This document shows positions 34,069 through 42,235 of a stretch of DNA of 64,000 bases, piece after piece. Both the position numbers and the translations under genes were made by a program. The notes under the pieces are model-generated. The model saw nothing but the letters and a program-made list of their open reading frames with translations, was not told the DNA's origin and searched no databases. How positions within the stretch are numbered: position 1 is the first letter of the stretch; each line of letters begins with the position of its first letter. The stretch is from Lachnospiraceae bacterium UBA7160. Lineage in GTDB: Bacteria; Bacillota; Clostridia; Lachnospirales; Lachnospiraceae. The stretch spans positions 30,179 through 94,178 of the forward strand of contig DKWE01000023.1 in the NCBI GenBank assembly GCA_002491565.1. Direction: 5' to 3'.

Positions 34069-36744
34069 ATGTTTTTAGAAGAGAACATGGAAAGAATTCA
34101 GGCAGAGTTTGGCGCGCTGGGTTTGGAGCTTCCACAGCTTTCACATCAGCTTTGTGAACGGCTTGCGGGACTGGATGGGCAGACGGCGCTCGCTATGAAA
34201 TACCTGTATAGCAATATGCCGCTCAGTGATATCGGAAATTATTCCTTTGATACGTATCTGGATTATGCGTGTCATGGCGTGTACCTGTGGGAACATTCTC
34301 CCTTTATCCGGAACATGCCGGAGGACATTTTTCTGAACTATGTCCTGTTCCACAGGGTCAACGAGGAAGAAATTGCACCTTGCCGCTCTCTGTTTTACGG
34401 GGAGCTGAAGGAGCAGATCTGCAGCATGGGGATGCAGGAGGCAGCTTTATCAGTCAACCGCTGGTGCGCGCAGGAGGTTTCCTATCAGAGTACGGATGAC
34501 CGCACTGCTTCTGCACTCGGCGTCTGGCGCTGTGGCTGCGGCCGGTGCGGAGAGGAATCTGTGTTTGCAGTGAATGCGCTTCGGAGTGCCGGGATTCCGG
34601 CGCGCCAGGTCTATGCGGTGAAATGGTCCCACTGTGATGATAACCATGCCTGGGTGGAGGTGTGGTGTGACGGCACCTGGCATTATCTCGGCGCCTGTGA
34701 GCCGGAGCCGGTTCTTGACAGGGGCTGGTTTACGAATGCGGCGTCCAGAGCAATGGCGATTAGCTCCCGCTGGTTTGACCGTGCAGATTCCGGTGAGGAG
34801 GTAATCGGCAGGGATGGTATCAATGCGATGCTGAATCAGCTGCCGCGGTATGCACGGACGCGGCGCATCACTGTACGCGTGGAGGACTCCGACCGGAAGC
34901 CGGTTCCGGGCGCGCGCATATCTGCTGAGGTACTGAACTATGCAGAATTTTCTCCGATAGCGGTGGTGACGACGGGAGAAGACGGCTGTGCTTCGCTTAC
35001 CACCGGGCTCGGCAGTCTGCATCTTGCCGTTACGTCTGATGGGAGATATGGAGAGTGTATTGTCGACACCAGAGAGGAGACGCAGACCACGATTCGTCTG
35101 AAAGCTTTCGCTTGGGCATCCGGCAGGCAGGCGGACAGAACGGAGCAGTCTCTTGCGGGAAATGCAGGGCAGATGCAGCGGTCAGGTTCGGAGAATTCCA
35201 ATTGTAAACAGCCGTCATATTCTAGTGGGATTGCGGAAGAAACTTTTCCGGACCATGTACGGTCAGTATATTCCGCAGATGGCGAGGAGTCTGGCAGTGC
35301 GCAATGTACACAAGCTTCAGATACCGTGTGGACCGCATTTGACATGGCAGCTCCGGGAGATACCGTCCGGGAAGCGCTGCACGGTACTGACGAGCAGGAA
35401 GCAGAGAATACGCGTGCGGTGACAGCAGCGGCGGAATTATGCCGCAAGAAGCGGGAACATTTCCGGCCAGCGTGGCAGGATGTGTTTTTCGTTCGCAGTC
35501 CGGAGTATACAAGAACGCTGATGTCTGTGTTGTCTGAGAAGGACAGGCAGGACGCTCCTCCGGAAGTGCTGCAGGAGCATTATGAGGAGTCGGCAGTCTA
35601 TGAAGAACAATTTCCACAGCAGGTGTATCTCTCCTTCGTTTGGAATCCGCGCATTGCGGACGAGGTGCTGACAAATTGGCGGCATGCGATTTCCGCGTAC
35701 TTTACACGGGAGGAGCAGGATGATTTTCGCGCAGCTCCGAAGCGGATCTGGAGCTGGATTCAGGTACACATCCGTTCCTGCGAGGAGCGGGAGCGCACGA
35801 CCGTCTATACAACACCGGCCGCAGCGCTGCAGCTGGGAATCGCCGATGAAAAGTCCCAGAAGGTACTCTTTGTCGCCATTGCCAGGACGCTCGGAATCCC
35901 TTCCCGGCTGAATCCGGCTGATGGGGCTCTTGAGTATTGGAGGGATGGCGTTTTTGTCCCGGTGCAGCCGGAGCGGAAACGCAGCGCGCATCTCCATATA
36001 AAAGGAAGCGGGGATACGGCATGGATCTATTTCCAGAATTGGTCGATTGCCAGGCTGAAGGAGGACGGCTTTCACTCTCTGAGGCTTCCGGGAACGGTAC
36101 TGCAGGATGAGGTTCCATGCAGTGGCGTCAGGGAAGCTGAGCTTGCACTTGCGCCGGGGCGCTATCGGGTGCTTACCGCGAACCGGCTTCCATCCGGAAC
36201 AGTCTATGGGTTCCGGCATGATTTTGTGATCCGGGAAGGAGAGTGCCGCGAGCTGACCCTCGCACTTCGGCAGGTCAATCTGGCGGATATGCTGGACGGC
36301 CACAGGCTTCCGCCGATGATGTTTCAGAATGAGGCGGGGGAGGAATGTTCGCTTGCGCAGCTTACAGCAAAGAAGAGCCGGCTCCTCCTCTGGCTTGATG
36401 TGGGAAAGGAGCCGACCGAGCATATCCTGAATGAGCTGATGGAGCGCCAGGAGGCGTACCGGGAGTATGAAGACCGGCTGGTATTCATACTGCGCAGGGA
36501 GGAGGAGCGCAGGAATCCGACCTTTGCAGGCTGCAGCGCATGCATGAAGCAGGCAAGGATCTGCTATGGTCCCGCTGGCAAGCCCCGCGAGATGGCTGCA
36601 CGGAGTATGTACACAGATCCGGAGAAGCTGCCGCTTCTGATTTTGACAGACGGACTCTGCCACGGCGTCTTCGCTGCTGCCGGATATTCGGTAGGAATGG
36701 CCGACCTGCTGCTTCGGATCTGGAAATGTGTGGAGGAGGGATGA
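34069..36744 (+). CDS. Large transglutaminase-like protein with Trx-like C-terminus
   Basis: 891 residues from ATG 34069 (GGAGGGGG upstream); the open frame before it is spacer. Residues about 120-260 form a transglutaminase-like domain: catalytic Cys in CGRCGEESVFAVNALRSAGI, His in CDDNHAWVEVWCDGTWHYLG, then ACEPEPVLDRGWFTNAASRA. A carboxypeptidase-regulatory-like beta sandwich follows (about 270-345), then a low-complexity stretch and a second transglutaminase-like part lacking an obvious Cys (KVLFVAIARTLGIPSRLNPA). The last ~150 residues look thioredoxin-like (LLWLDVGKEPTEHILNELME, LPLLILTDG) without CxxC. No signal peptide, so probably cytoplasmic. The substrate is unknown. Confidence 0.85.
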   Translation: MFLEENMERIQAEFGALGLELPQLSHQLCERLAGLDGQTALAMKYLYSNMPLSDIGNYSFDTYLDYACHGVYLWEHSPFIRNMPEDIFLNYVLFHRVNEEEIAPCRSLFYGELKEQICSMGMQEAALSVNRWCAQEVSYQSTDDRTASALGVWRCGCGRCGEESVFAVNALRSAGIPARQVYAVKWSHCDDNHAWVEVWCDGTWHYLGACEPEPVLDRGWFTNAASRAMAISSRWFDRADSGEEVIGRDGINAMLNQLPRYARTRRITVRVEDSDRKPVPGARISAEVLNYAEFSPIAVVTTGEDGCASLTTGLGSLHLAVTSDGRYGECIVDTREETQTTIRLKAFAWASGRQADRTEQSLAGNAGQMQRSGSENSNCKQPSYSSGIAEETFPDHVRSVYSADGEESGSAQCTQASDTVWTAFDMAAPGDTVREALHGTDEQEAENTRAVTAAAELCRKKREHFRPAWQDVFFVRSPEYTRTLMSVLSEKDRQDAPPEVLQEHYEESAVYEEQFPQQVYLSFVWNPRIADEVLTNWRHAISAYFTREEQDDFRAAPKRIWSWIQVHIRSCEERERTTVYTTPAAALQLGIADEKSQKVLFVAIARTLGIPSRLNPADGALEYWRDGVFVPVQPERKRSAHLHIKGSGDTAWIYFQNWSIARLKEDGFHSLRLPGTVLQDEVPCSGVREAELALAPGRYRVLTANRLPSGTVYGFRHDFVIREGECRELTLALRQVNLADMLDGHRLPPMMFQNEAGEECSLAQLTAKKSRLLLWLDVGKEPTEHILNELMERQEAYREYEDRLVFILRREEERRNPTFAGCSACMKQARICYGPAGKPREMAARSMYTDPEKLPLLILTDGLCHGVFAAAGYSVGMADLLLRIWKCVEEG

Positions 36745-36774
36745 ACGCTGTTCCAGTATGCCGACAGGATTAAA

Positions 36775-36816
36775 TCTGGTAGGGCTCCGCAGCATGATTT
36801 TTCATCGGCAAAGCAG
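36775..36816 (-). repeat. Dispersed ~48 bp repeat, copy D (inverted)
   Basis: On the minus strand: GCTGCTTTGCCGATGAAAAA, TCATGCTGCGGAGCCCTACC, AGA. It ends about 12 bases before the NUDIX ribosome site, so it forms part of that gene's 5' leader. Confidence 0.75.
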
Positions 36817-36840
36817 CAGATGAGATTGGAGGAAGTACAG

Positions 36841-37299
36841 ATGACAATCGTGAAATTTTATGATGAGACAGAGGATGCCCTGCTGAAATTTGCAGTGATC
36901 ATTGCAAGGTGCAACGGAAAATGGGTGTTTTGCAAGCACAGGGACAGAGACACCTGGGAGGTTCCCGGCGGACACAGGGAGGCAGGGGAGAACATTTTGG
37001 ATACCGCAAAGCGTGAATTGTACGAGGAAACCGGTGCTCTGGAGTTTGAGATCACTCCTGTGTGCGTATATTCCGTGACAGCTCCGGACAATTTTAATGG
37101 GGAGGAATCCTTTGGGATGCTTTACTGTGCGGAGATACAGAAATTTGAGAAGGAGCTGCACAGTGAAATAGAGAAAATATCCATCATGGATATGCTTCCG
37201 GAGCATTGGACTTATCCGGAAATACAGCCGGCGCTGATAAAAGAAGCAGAGAGAAGGATTAGACGGGAATGGAAGCAAGAAGGAAAATACCATGAATAA
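36841..37299 (+). CDS. NUDIX hydrolase
   Basis: 152 residues from ATG 36841, which has TTGGAGG 9 bases upstream; the in-frame ATG at 36820 has none. The Nudix box is seen as GGHREAGENILDTAKRELYEETGA (in two parts: GGHREAGENILDTA, KRELYEETGA), which matches GX5EX7REUXEEXG. Such enzymes cleave nucleoside diphosphate derivatives with Mg2+. Substrate unknown. The stop overlaps the start of the next gene by 8 bases, so the two are co-transcribed. Confidence 0.93.
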   Translation: MTIVKFYDETEDALLKFAVIIARCNGKWVFCKHRDRDTWEVPGGHREAGENILDTAKRELYEETGALEFEITPVCVYSVTAPDNFNGEESFGMLYCAEIQKFEKELHSEIEKISIMDMLPEHWTYPEIQPALIKEAERRIRREWKQEGKYHE

Positions 37300-37795
37300 A
37301 AAAGAGGTTTACCAGTATCTGGATGCGCAGGGAATCCGCTATGAGGTGGCGGAGCACCGGCCTGTATTTACCGTGGAGGATGCGGGGGCGCTTCAACTGC
37401 CGCATCCGGAGGCGGGCGCCAAGAACCTTTTCCTGCGGGATGATAAAAAGAAAAATTATTATCTGGTAACAATGCGTGACCATCTGACAGTTGATTTGAA
37501 GCAGATACAGCAGGCGATCGGTTCCCGGCGTCTTAGCTTTGCATCGGAAGAAGATCTGCGGAAGTTCCTGGCCCTTGAGAGAGGTTCGGTGACACCGCTG
37601 GGGCTGTTGAATGACGCAGAGAGAAAGGTAAAATTTTATCTGGACCGCTATTTTTCCGGGCATTTGATTTCCGTGCATCCGAATGAAAATACAGCAACCG
37701 TTTTTCTACAGACCGAGGCGCTGCTTTCTGTGCTGGACGCGCATGGGGGATGCAGGGGCTGGATCGAATTTCCGGAAGCCTTAGAGCGTGTTTGA
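37292..37795 (+). CDS. YbaK/ProX-type aminoacyl-tRNA editing protein
   Basis: 167 residues with the YbaK fold pattern: YLDAQGIRYEVAEHRPVFTV, KNLFLRDDKKKNYYLVTMRD, LSFASEEDLRKFLALERGSV, TPLGLLNDAERKVKFYLD and HPNENTATVFLQTE. This is the clostridial/bacterial ProX type (PrdX-like), which clears Ala-tRNA(Pro) formed by prolyl-tRNA synthetase. It overlaps the NUDIX gene. It lacks fusion to ProRS. Which tRNA it edits cannot be proven here. Confidence 0.93.
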   Translation: MNKKEVYQYLDAQGIRYEVAEHRPVFTVEDAGALQLPHPEAGAKNLFLRDDKKKNYYLVTMRDHLTVDLKQIQQAIGSRRLSFASEEDLRKFLALERGSVTPLGLLNDAERKVKFYLDRYFSGHLISVHPNENTATVFLQTEALLSVLDAHGGCRGWIEFPEALERV

Positions 37796-37926
37796 AAAAT
37801 CATTCCTACCATCTGCATGCCCCACTGCACGGGCTGGCAGATCCCCATACATCCTTCTCTCAGATAGTGGCTGGCTAAACTGTAACATTTCCATATAGCA
37901 GGAAACAGAAGATATGCGGATTTTGT

Positions 37927-37955
37927 TTGACTTATTTTGTATAAGAGATTAGAAT
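37927..37955 (+). promoter_or_regulatory. Promoter of the GGDEF/LamG gene
   Basis: TTGACT (37927-37932), 17-base spacer, TAGAAT (37950-37955), about 32 bases before the start codon. Confidence 0.75.
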
Positions 37956-37986
37956 AATCGATAGAAAACGCAGGGGGAAAGAGACT

Positions 37987-39933
37987 ATGCAAGAGACAGG
38001 GAACGATTATTTAACCGGCTTATACACAAGACAGAAACTGTATGCGTTCTATGCACAACTAGGACAGGAAGTTCCCCTTCATTTTATGTTTATGGATGTC
38101 GACAACTTTAAAAATGTCAATGATGTATATGGACATAATGCAGGGGATGAGCTGTTGAAAGCGGTTGCCTCTATTCTGACTTCATCCGCGCCTCTGGCAA
38201 AGGCAATCCGGCTCGGAGGCGATGAATTTGTGCTTCTTTTTACCGGCGTTGTTCCGATAGAAGAGCTTTCCGGCATTGCACAGAATATCATCTCGCGCGT
38301 TACAGATCACGAAGGGTTTTCACAGATTTCTACGATTGTCTCTGCCAGTATCGGTATTTTATATAATGAAACGTCCGTGACACCTCTGGATGCGATTCTT
38401 TCTAAAAGTGATGTCGCCATGTACTATGCCAAGAACCATGGCAAGGGCCGTTTTGTGTTTTATCATGATATTGAAGAATCCATATTGATAGAAAAGGAAC
38501 TGGAAAAAAGACAGCATATTGCCTTAGAACAGGGAGAATTTGAAATCCGTTATCTTCCGGTTATCAGCCCGCAGACCTCCCGCCTCGTTCTCTCTCAGGC
38601 AAAGCTTTTCTGGAATCTGCCAGATGGAACGACGAAGGAGCGGAAGGATTTTATCACTCTTTTTGAACGGAATGGATTCATCTGTATCCTGAATCGGTGG
38701 ATGATCCGGGAGGTATGCCGCCATTTGGAGCTTTACCACCAAAATTACCAGCAGGCGGGGAAAATCGGAATCTATATTTCCAAGCTTTTGCTGCTGGAGA
38801 AGGATTTTGTTCCAAGGCTTCTTGCCTACATCGCGCAGCATGGTATTTCCCCCTCAGAGCTTGAGCTTGAGCTGAGCGAACCGTCCTTTGTCCGGGGCAG
38901 CACCCAGGTTATCCATGCGCTGAAGGAACTGAAAAAATCAGGTTTTGCGATCTCTGTGATTGATGTCGGTACGGATTTTAAGAGTCTCAAGTACTGGGAT
39001 ACACTGTTTCTGGATTCTATCATTTTTGATTCCGGTTATCTGAACCGCACCTTGCGCACAAGCCGCGGCAGGCAGATTATCAAAATGCTCCTTGGGACAG
39101 GCAGGGAGCTTAAAATGGCGGTCATGGCGAACGGTGTCGCCTCCCGGGAGGAGGCGGATTTTCTCAGCCGGTGCGGCTGCAGTGCCATCGCAGGACCCTG
39201 CTACTCCGGGCCTCTAGAGAGGAAACAGTATTTTGATTATGTTAAAGACAGGATTCTGGTTGACGAGGTAGCTTATAAATTCCGTTTCCGCAATCATCTC
39301 CGCTCTGAGGATGGACAGTTTGAGGGAACTGTGATCGGTTCCGGCATCGAATATAAAAAGGGAATCACGGATAACTGGAATGCATTATCCTTTCCAGGCG
39401 GCAGTTCAGGTCAGAATCTGATCGAATTGCCCATGCAGCTTTTGTCAGAGCCTTCCTTCACGGTCTGCATGTGGTTAAAGCCACTTGTACTAAACTGCTG
39501 GACCTCTACCTTCTATGCGCGTTACCGGGGCTGTTTTACCACCTTTTCTCCCTCTGCTGCAGAAAATAACAGTATTTTCCGTGTCCGGGATGACGCGGAC
39601 AGCAACGGCTGGTATGATGTGCTTTTCCGGCAGATTCCGTGCAATGAGTGGAGCTTTGTCTGTCTGACGTACGATGACGCGTCTTCAACGACCCGCGCTT
39701 ATATCAATGGGCGCAAGGCTGGCTTTCTTGCGAATATCCCGTCGCTTATGGCATGCAGACAAATCCTGATTGGCGGGGATCCGTTCCAGGATTCCTATAC
39801 CGGGTATCTGTCCGGGCTGATTTTTTACAATTATGTCAAGTCAGAATCAGAGCTGGAGGCGCTCTATGAGCAGTTCTTTTCGGAACCGGGCTTTGCAGGA
39901 AAGAAAGAGAACTTTTGGCTGGAGAATGATTAA
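37987..39933 (+). CDS. GGDEF / degenerate EAL / LamG-like protein
   Basis: 648 residues, no signal peptide or membrane helix, so probably cytoplasmic. The GGDEF diguanylate cyclase domain starts almost at residue 1 and has an intact GGDEF at 77-81 (IRLGGDEFVLLF). The following EAL-type domain (about 185-425) has lost its catalytic residues: the EAL triad position reads QAK (204-206), NLS reads YIS, DDFG reads IDVG, and the Lys/Asp site reads LDSIIFD. The last ~210 residues resemble a LamG/concanavalin sandwich (FTVCMWLKPL, NEWSFVCLTYDDASSTTRAY, INGRKAGFL). It may make cyclic di-GMP, using the dead EAL as a sensor. LamG fused to these in the cytoplasm is unusual. Confidence 0.85.
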   Translation: MQETGNDYLTGLYTRQKLYAFYAQLGQEVPLHFMFMDVDNFKNVNDVYGHNAGDELLKAVASILTSSAPLAKAIRLGGDEFVLLFTGVVPIEELSGIAQNIISRVTDHEGFSQISTIVSASIGILYNETSVTPLDAILSKSDVAMYYAKNHGKGRFVFYHDIEESILIEKELEKRQHIALEQGEFEIRYLPVISPQTSRLVLSQAKLFWNLPDGTTKERKDFITLFERNGFICILNRWMIREVCRHLELYHQNYQQAGKIGIYISKLLLLEKDFVPRLLAYIAQHGISPSELELELSEPSFVRGSTQVIHALKELKKSGFAISVIDVGTDFKSLKYWDTLFLDSIIFDSGYLNRTLRTSRGRQIIKMLLGTGRELKMAVMANGVASREEADFLSRCGCSAIAGPCYSGPLERKQYFDYVKDRILVDEVAYKFRFRNHLRSEDGQFEGTVIGSGIEYKKGITDNWNALSFPGGSSGQNLIELPMQLLSEPSFTVCMWLKPLVLNCWTSTFYARYRGCFTTFSPSAAENNSIFRVRDDADSNGWYDVLFRQIPCNEWSFVCLTYDDASSTTRAYINGRKAGFLANIPSLMACRQILIGGDPFQDSYTGYLSGLIFYNYVKSESELEALYEQFFSEPGFAGKKENFWLEND

Positions 39934-40054
39934 AGGAGCGGGCGGCTGTCCGGATTGTACCTGGAAGCGGCTTTGGAACCGGAACTTTGTCTGGACAAAC
40001 CTGCAGGGAATCGCTATAATGGAGCTGTACAAACGAGCAGGAGGGCTTGGGAAG

Positions 40055-41008
40055 ATGGCGAGCAGTGTGACAATTGCGAAGCTTGCGGACAAGATGAATC
40101 TGACGAATTTGCTGCCCAATATCAGTATGAAGGGCAAAAAGATCGTGACGTCAGAGATCAACCGTCCGGCGCTTCAGTTAACAGGATATTTTGACCATTT
40201 CTATTCGGAGCGTGTGCAGATCATCGGGTATGTGGAATATACGTATCTGGAGCACCTTCCGAGGGAAACGAAGATCCCGGTATATGAGAAGTTTCTGTCC
40301 TATCATGTACCGTGTATTATTTATACAACGATGACGGAGCCGGATGAGGACATGCTGCGGCTTGCGGAGAAGTATGAGGTGCCGGTGTTCGCGACAAAGA
40401 TGACGACCTCTTCGTGCATGGCGGAGGTCATCCGCTGGCTGAATGTTGAGCTGGCGCCGTGCATTTCTATTCACGGCGTGCTTGTCGATGTGTATGGCGA
40501 GGGTGTGCTGATCATGGGGGAGAGCGGCATCGGAAAGAGCGAGGCGGCGCTGGAGCTGATCAAGCGCGGGCATCGTCTGGTCACGGATGACGTAGTGGAG
40601 ATCCGGAAGGTCAGTGACGAGACGCTGATCGGATCGTCGCCGGATATCACGCGGCATTTTATCGAGCTGCGCGGTATCGGAATTATCGATGTGAAGACGC
40701 TGTTCGGCGTTGAGAGCGTCAAGAATACACAGTCCATCGATCTGGTGATCAAGCTGGAGGAGTGGAACCGCGAGAAGGAGTACGACCGCCTCGGACTCGA
40801 GGAGGAGTACACGGAGTTCCTCGGAAATAAGGTCGTCTGCCACTCACTGCCGATCCGCCCGGGCCGGAATCTTGCTGTCATCGTGGAGTCCGCCGCAGTC
40901 AATCACCGTCAGAAGAAGATGGGGTACAATGCGGCGAAGGAGCTGTACAACCGCGTACAGAACAGCTTAATGAAAAATCAGGGAAGGCGGGATGATGACT
41001 ATGAATAA
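40055..41008 (+). CDS. hprK: HPr kinase/phosphorylase
   Basis: 317 residues from ATG 40055 (GGAGGG 9 bases upstream); ATG 40019 gives 12 more residues but a poorer site. An N-terminal domain (to about 130) precedes the P-loop GESGIGKSEAALELIKRGH and the K/P-loop motif RGIGIIDVKTLFGVESV. The enzyme phosphorylates HPr on Ser46 using ATP and reverses it, setting carbon catabolite repression in Bacillota. Its 3' end overlaps the ROK glucokinase gene by 17 bases, coupling the two sugar-related functions. Normal length and all key residues present. Confidence 0.97.
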   Translation: MASSVTIAKLADKMNLTNLLPNISMKGKKIVTSEINRPALQLTGYFDHFYSERVQIIGYVEYTYLEHLPRETKIPVYEKFLSYHVPCIIYTTMTEPDEDMLRLAEKYEVPVFATKMTTSSCMAEVIRWLNVELAPCISIHGVLVDVYGEGVLIMGESGIGKSEAALELIKRGHRLVTDDVVEIRKVSDETLIGSSPDITRHFIELRGIGIIDVKTLFGVESVKNTQSIDLVIKLEEWNREKEYDRLGLEEEYTEFLGNKVVCHSLPIRPGRNLAVIVESAAVNHRQKKMGYNAAKELYNRVQNSLMKNQGRRDDDYE

Positions 41009-41939
41009 GTATTGCTTTGGAATGGATGTCGGAGGGACAACGGTAAAGTGCGGCCTGTTTACTGCGGATGGCGAGGTCGTGGATAAGTGGGAGATCAAGA
41101 CGCGGACGGAGTATGACGGGATGCGCATTCTTCCGGACATCGCGGAGACAATCAAGGCGAAGATGGAGGAGCGGAATCTGACCGCGGAGGAGATCGCGGG
41201 TGTCGGCATTGGCGTGCCGGGGCCGGTCAATGACAAGGGCGAGGTACCGTGCGCGGTCAACCTGCACTGGGGCTTTACGCAGGTCGAGAAGGATCTGACG
41301 GAGCTGACCGGGCTGAAGGTCAAGGCGGGGAATGACGCCAATGTCGCGGCGCTCGGGGAGCTCTGGAAGGGCGGCGGAGCAGGCTGCCATAATATGATCA
41401 TGGTGACGCTCGGCACAGGTGTCGGCGGCGGAATTATTGTAAATGACAAGGTGATTGCAGGTGCGCACGGCGCAGGCGGAGAGATCGGGCATGCACATGT
41501 AGATGACACGATCAAGGAGCCGTGCAACTGCGGCGCGTATGGCTGTCTGGAGCAGATCGCTTCCGCGACCGGTATCGCGCGTCTCGCGAACAATTTGCTC
41601 AACGAGACGGATGCGCCGTCTCTGATGCGCGAGGAAGCAGAGGTCACGGCAAAGGTCGTTTTTGACGCAGTCAAGAAGAATGATGTCCTGGCGATTCAGG
41701 TAGCGGAGAAGTTCGGTTCCTGTCTCGGAAAGGCGCTTGCGAGCTTTGCGTCGGTTGCAGATCCGGAGATTATCGTGATCGGCGGCGGCGTATCCAAGGC
41801 CGGTCCGGTACTGCTGGATTTCATCATTCCTACATATAAGAAGTATGCATTCTCCGGCTGTAAGGAGACGGAGTTTGCGCTGGCGGAGCTTGGAAATGAC
41901 GCGGGTATCTACGGAGCGGCGAAGCTTGTGCTGCAGTAA
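40992..41939 (+). CDS. ROK-family glucokinase
   Basis: 315 residues (or 312 from ATG 41001). ATP-binding DVGGTTVKCGLF, catalytic region VPGPVNDKGEV, GNDANVAALGELW, TLGTGVGGGIIV, and the ROK zinc motif EPCNCGAYGCLEQIAS with all Cys present. Phosphorylates glucose in the cytoplasm using ATP. Overlaps hprK by 17 bases; AAGGCGGG lies upstream. The ROK fold also includes other hexose kinases and repressors, but no DNA-binding domain is present and the length fits glucokinase. Confidence 0.94.
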   Translation: MMTMNKYCFGMDVGGTTVKCGLFTADGEVVDKWEIKTRTEYDGMRILPDIAETIKAKMEERNLTAEEIAGVGIGVPGPVNDKGEVPCAVNLHWGFTQVEKDLTELTGLKVKAGNDANVAALGELWKGGGAGCHNMIMVTLGTGVGGGIIVNDKVIAGAHGAGGEIGHAHVDDTIKEPCNCGAYGCLEQIASATGIARLANNLLNETDAPSLMREEAEVTAKVVFDAVKKNDVLAIQVAEKFGSCLGKALASFASVADPEIIVIGGGVSKAGPVLLDFIIPTYKKYAFSGCKETEFALAELGNDAGIYGAAKLVLQ

Positions 41940-42151
41940 CATCCAGTTACTTCTCTGTTTTCTGAATGTGCGGGCGTATGAGTAATGGAATGGTTTGACA
42001 GGCGCTGCGCCGGCAGGAAATGTGGAACAGGATAAGTGTCAGGGAGAAATGAGTTGAGAGAGGGACTGTCATGGCAGGCTTTTGTCCATGCGTGATGCGG
42101 CACATGGTGAAACGCGTCTGAAGGATGAAAGACTGTCCGGGCAGCCCTTTT

Positions 42152-42169
42152 GCATTCCCGCGGGAATGC
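42152..42169. promoter_or_regulatory. Perfect 18 bp palindrome upstream of the RACo-like gene
   Basis: GCATTCCCGCGGGAATGC, no spacer, 67 bases before the start codon in a 296 bp spacer that shows no gene. Likely a binding site for a dimeric regulator, or chance. TTCCCGCGGGAA recurs at about 56995. Confidence 0.45.
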
Positions 42170-42235
42170 GGTCCCTGGTGTACTGACACGCGCCAGAACT
42201 GTAAATGGGCAGGAGCTAAGAGAGGAGCAGGCAAA

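Noticed and set aside
37780..37860. TTAGAGCGTGTTTGAAAAATCA spacer as a fifth copy of the dispersed repeat
   Set aside because: It shares only a GAAAAATCAT piece with the family; the rest does not align.
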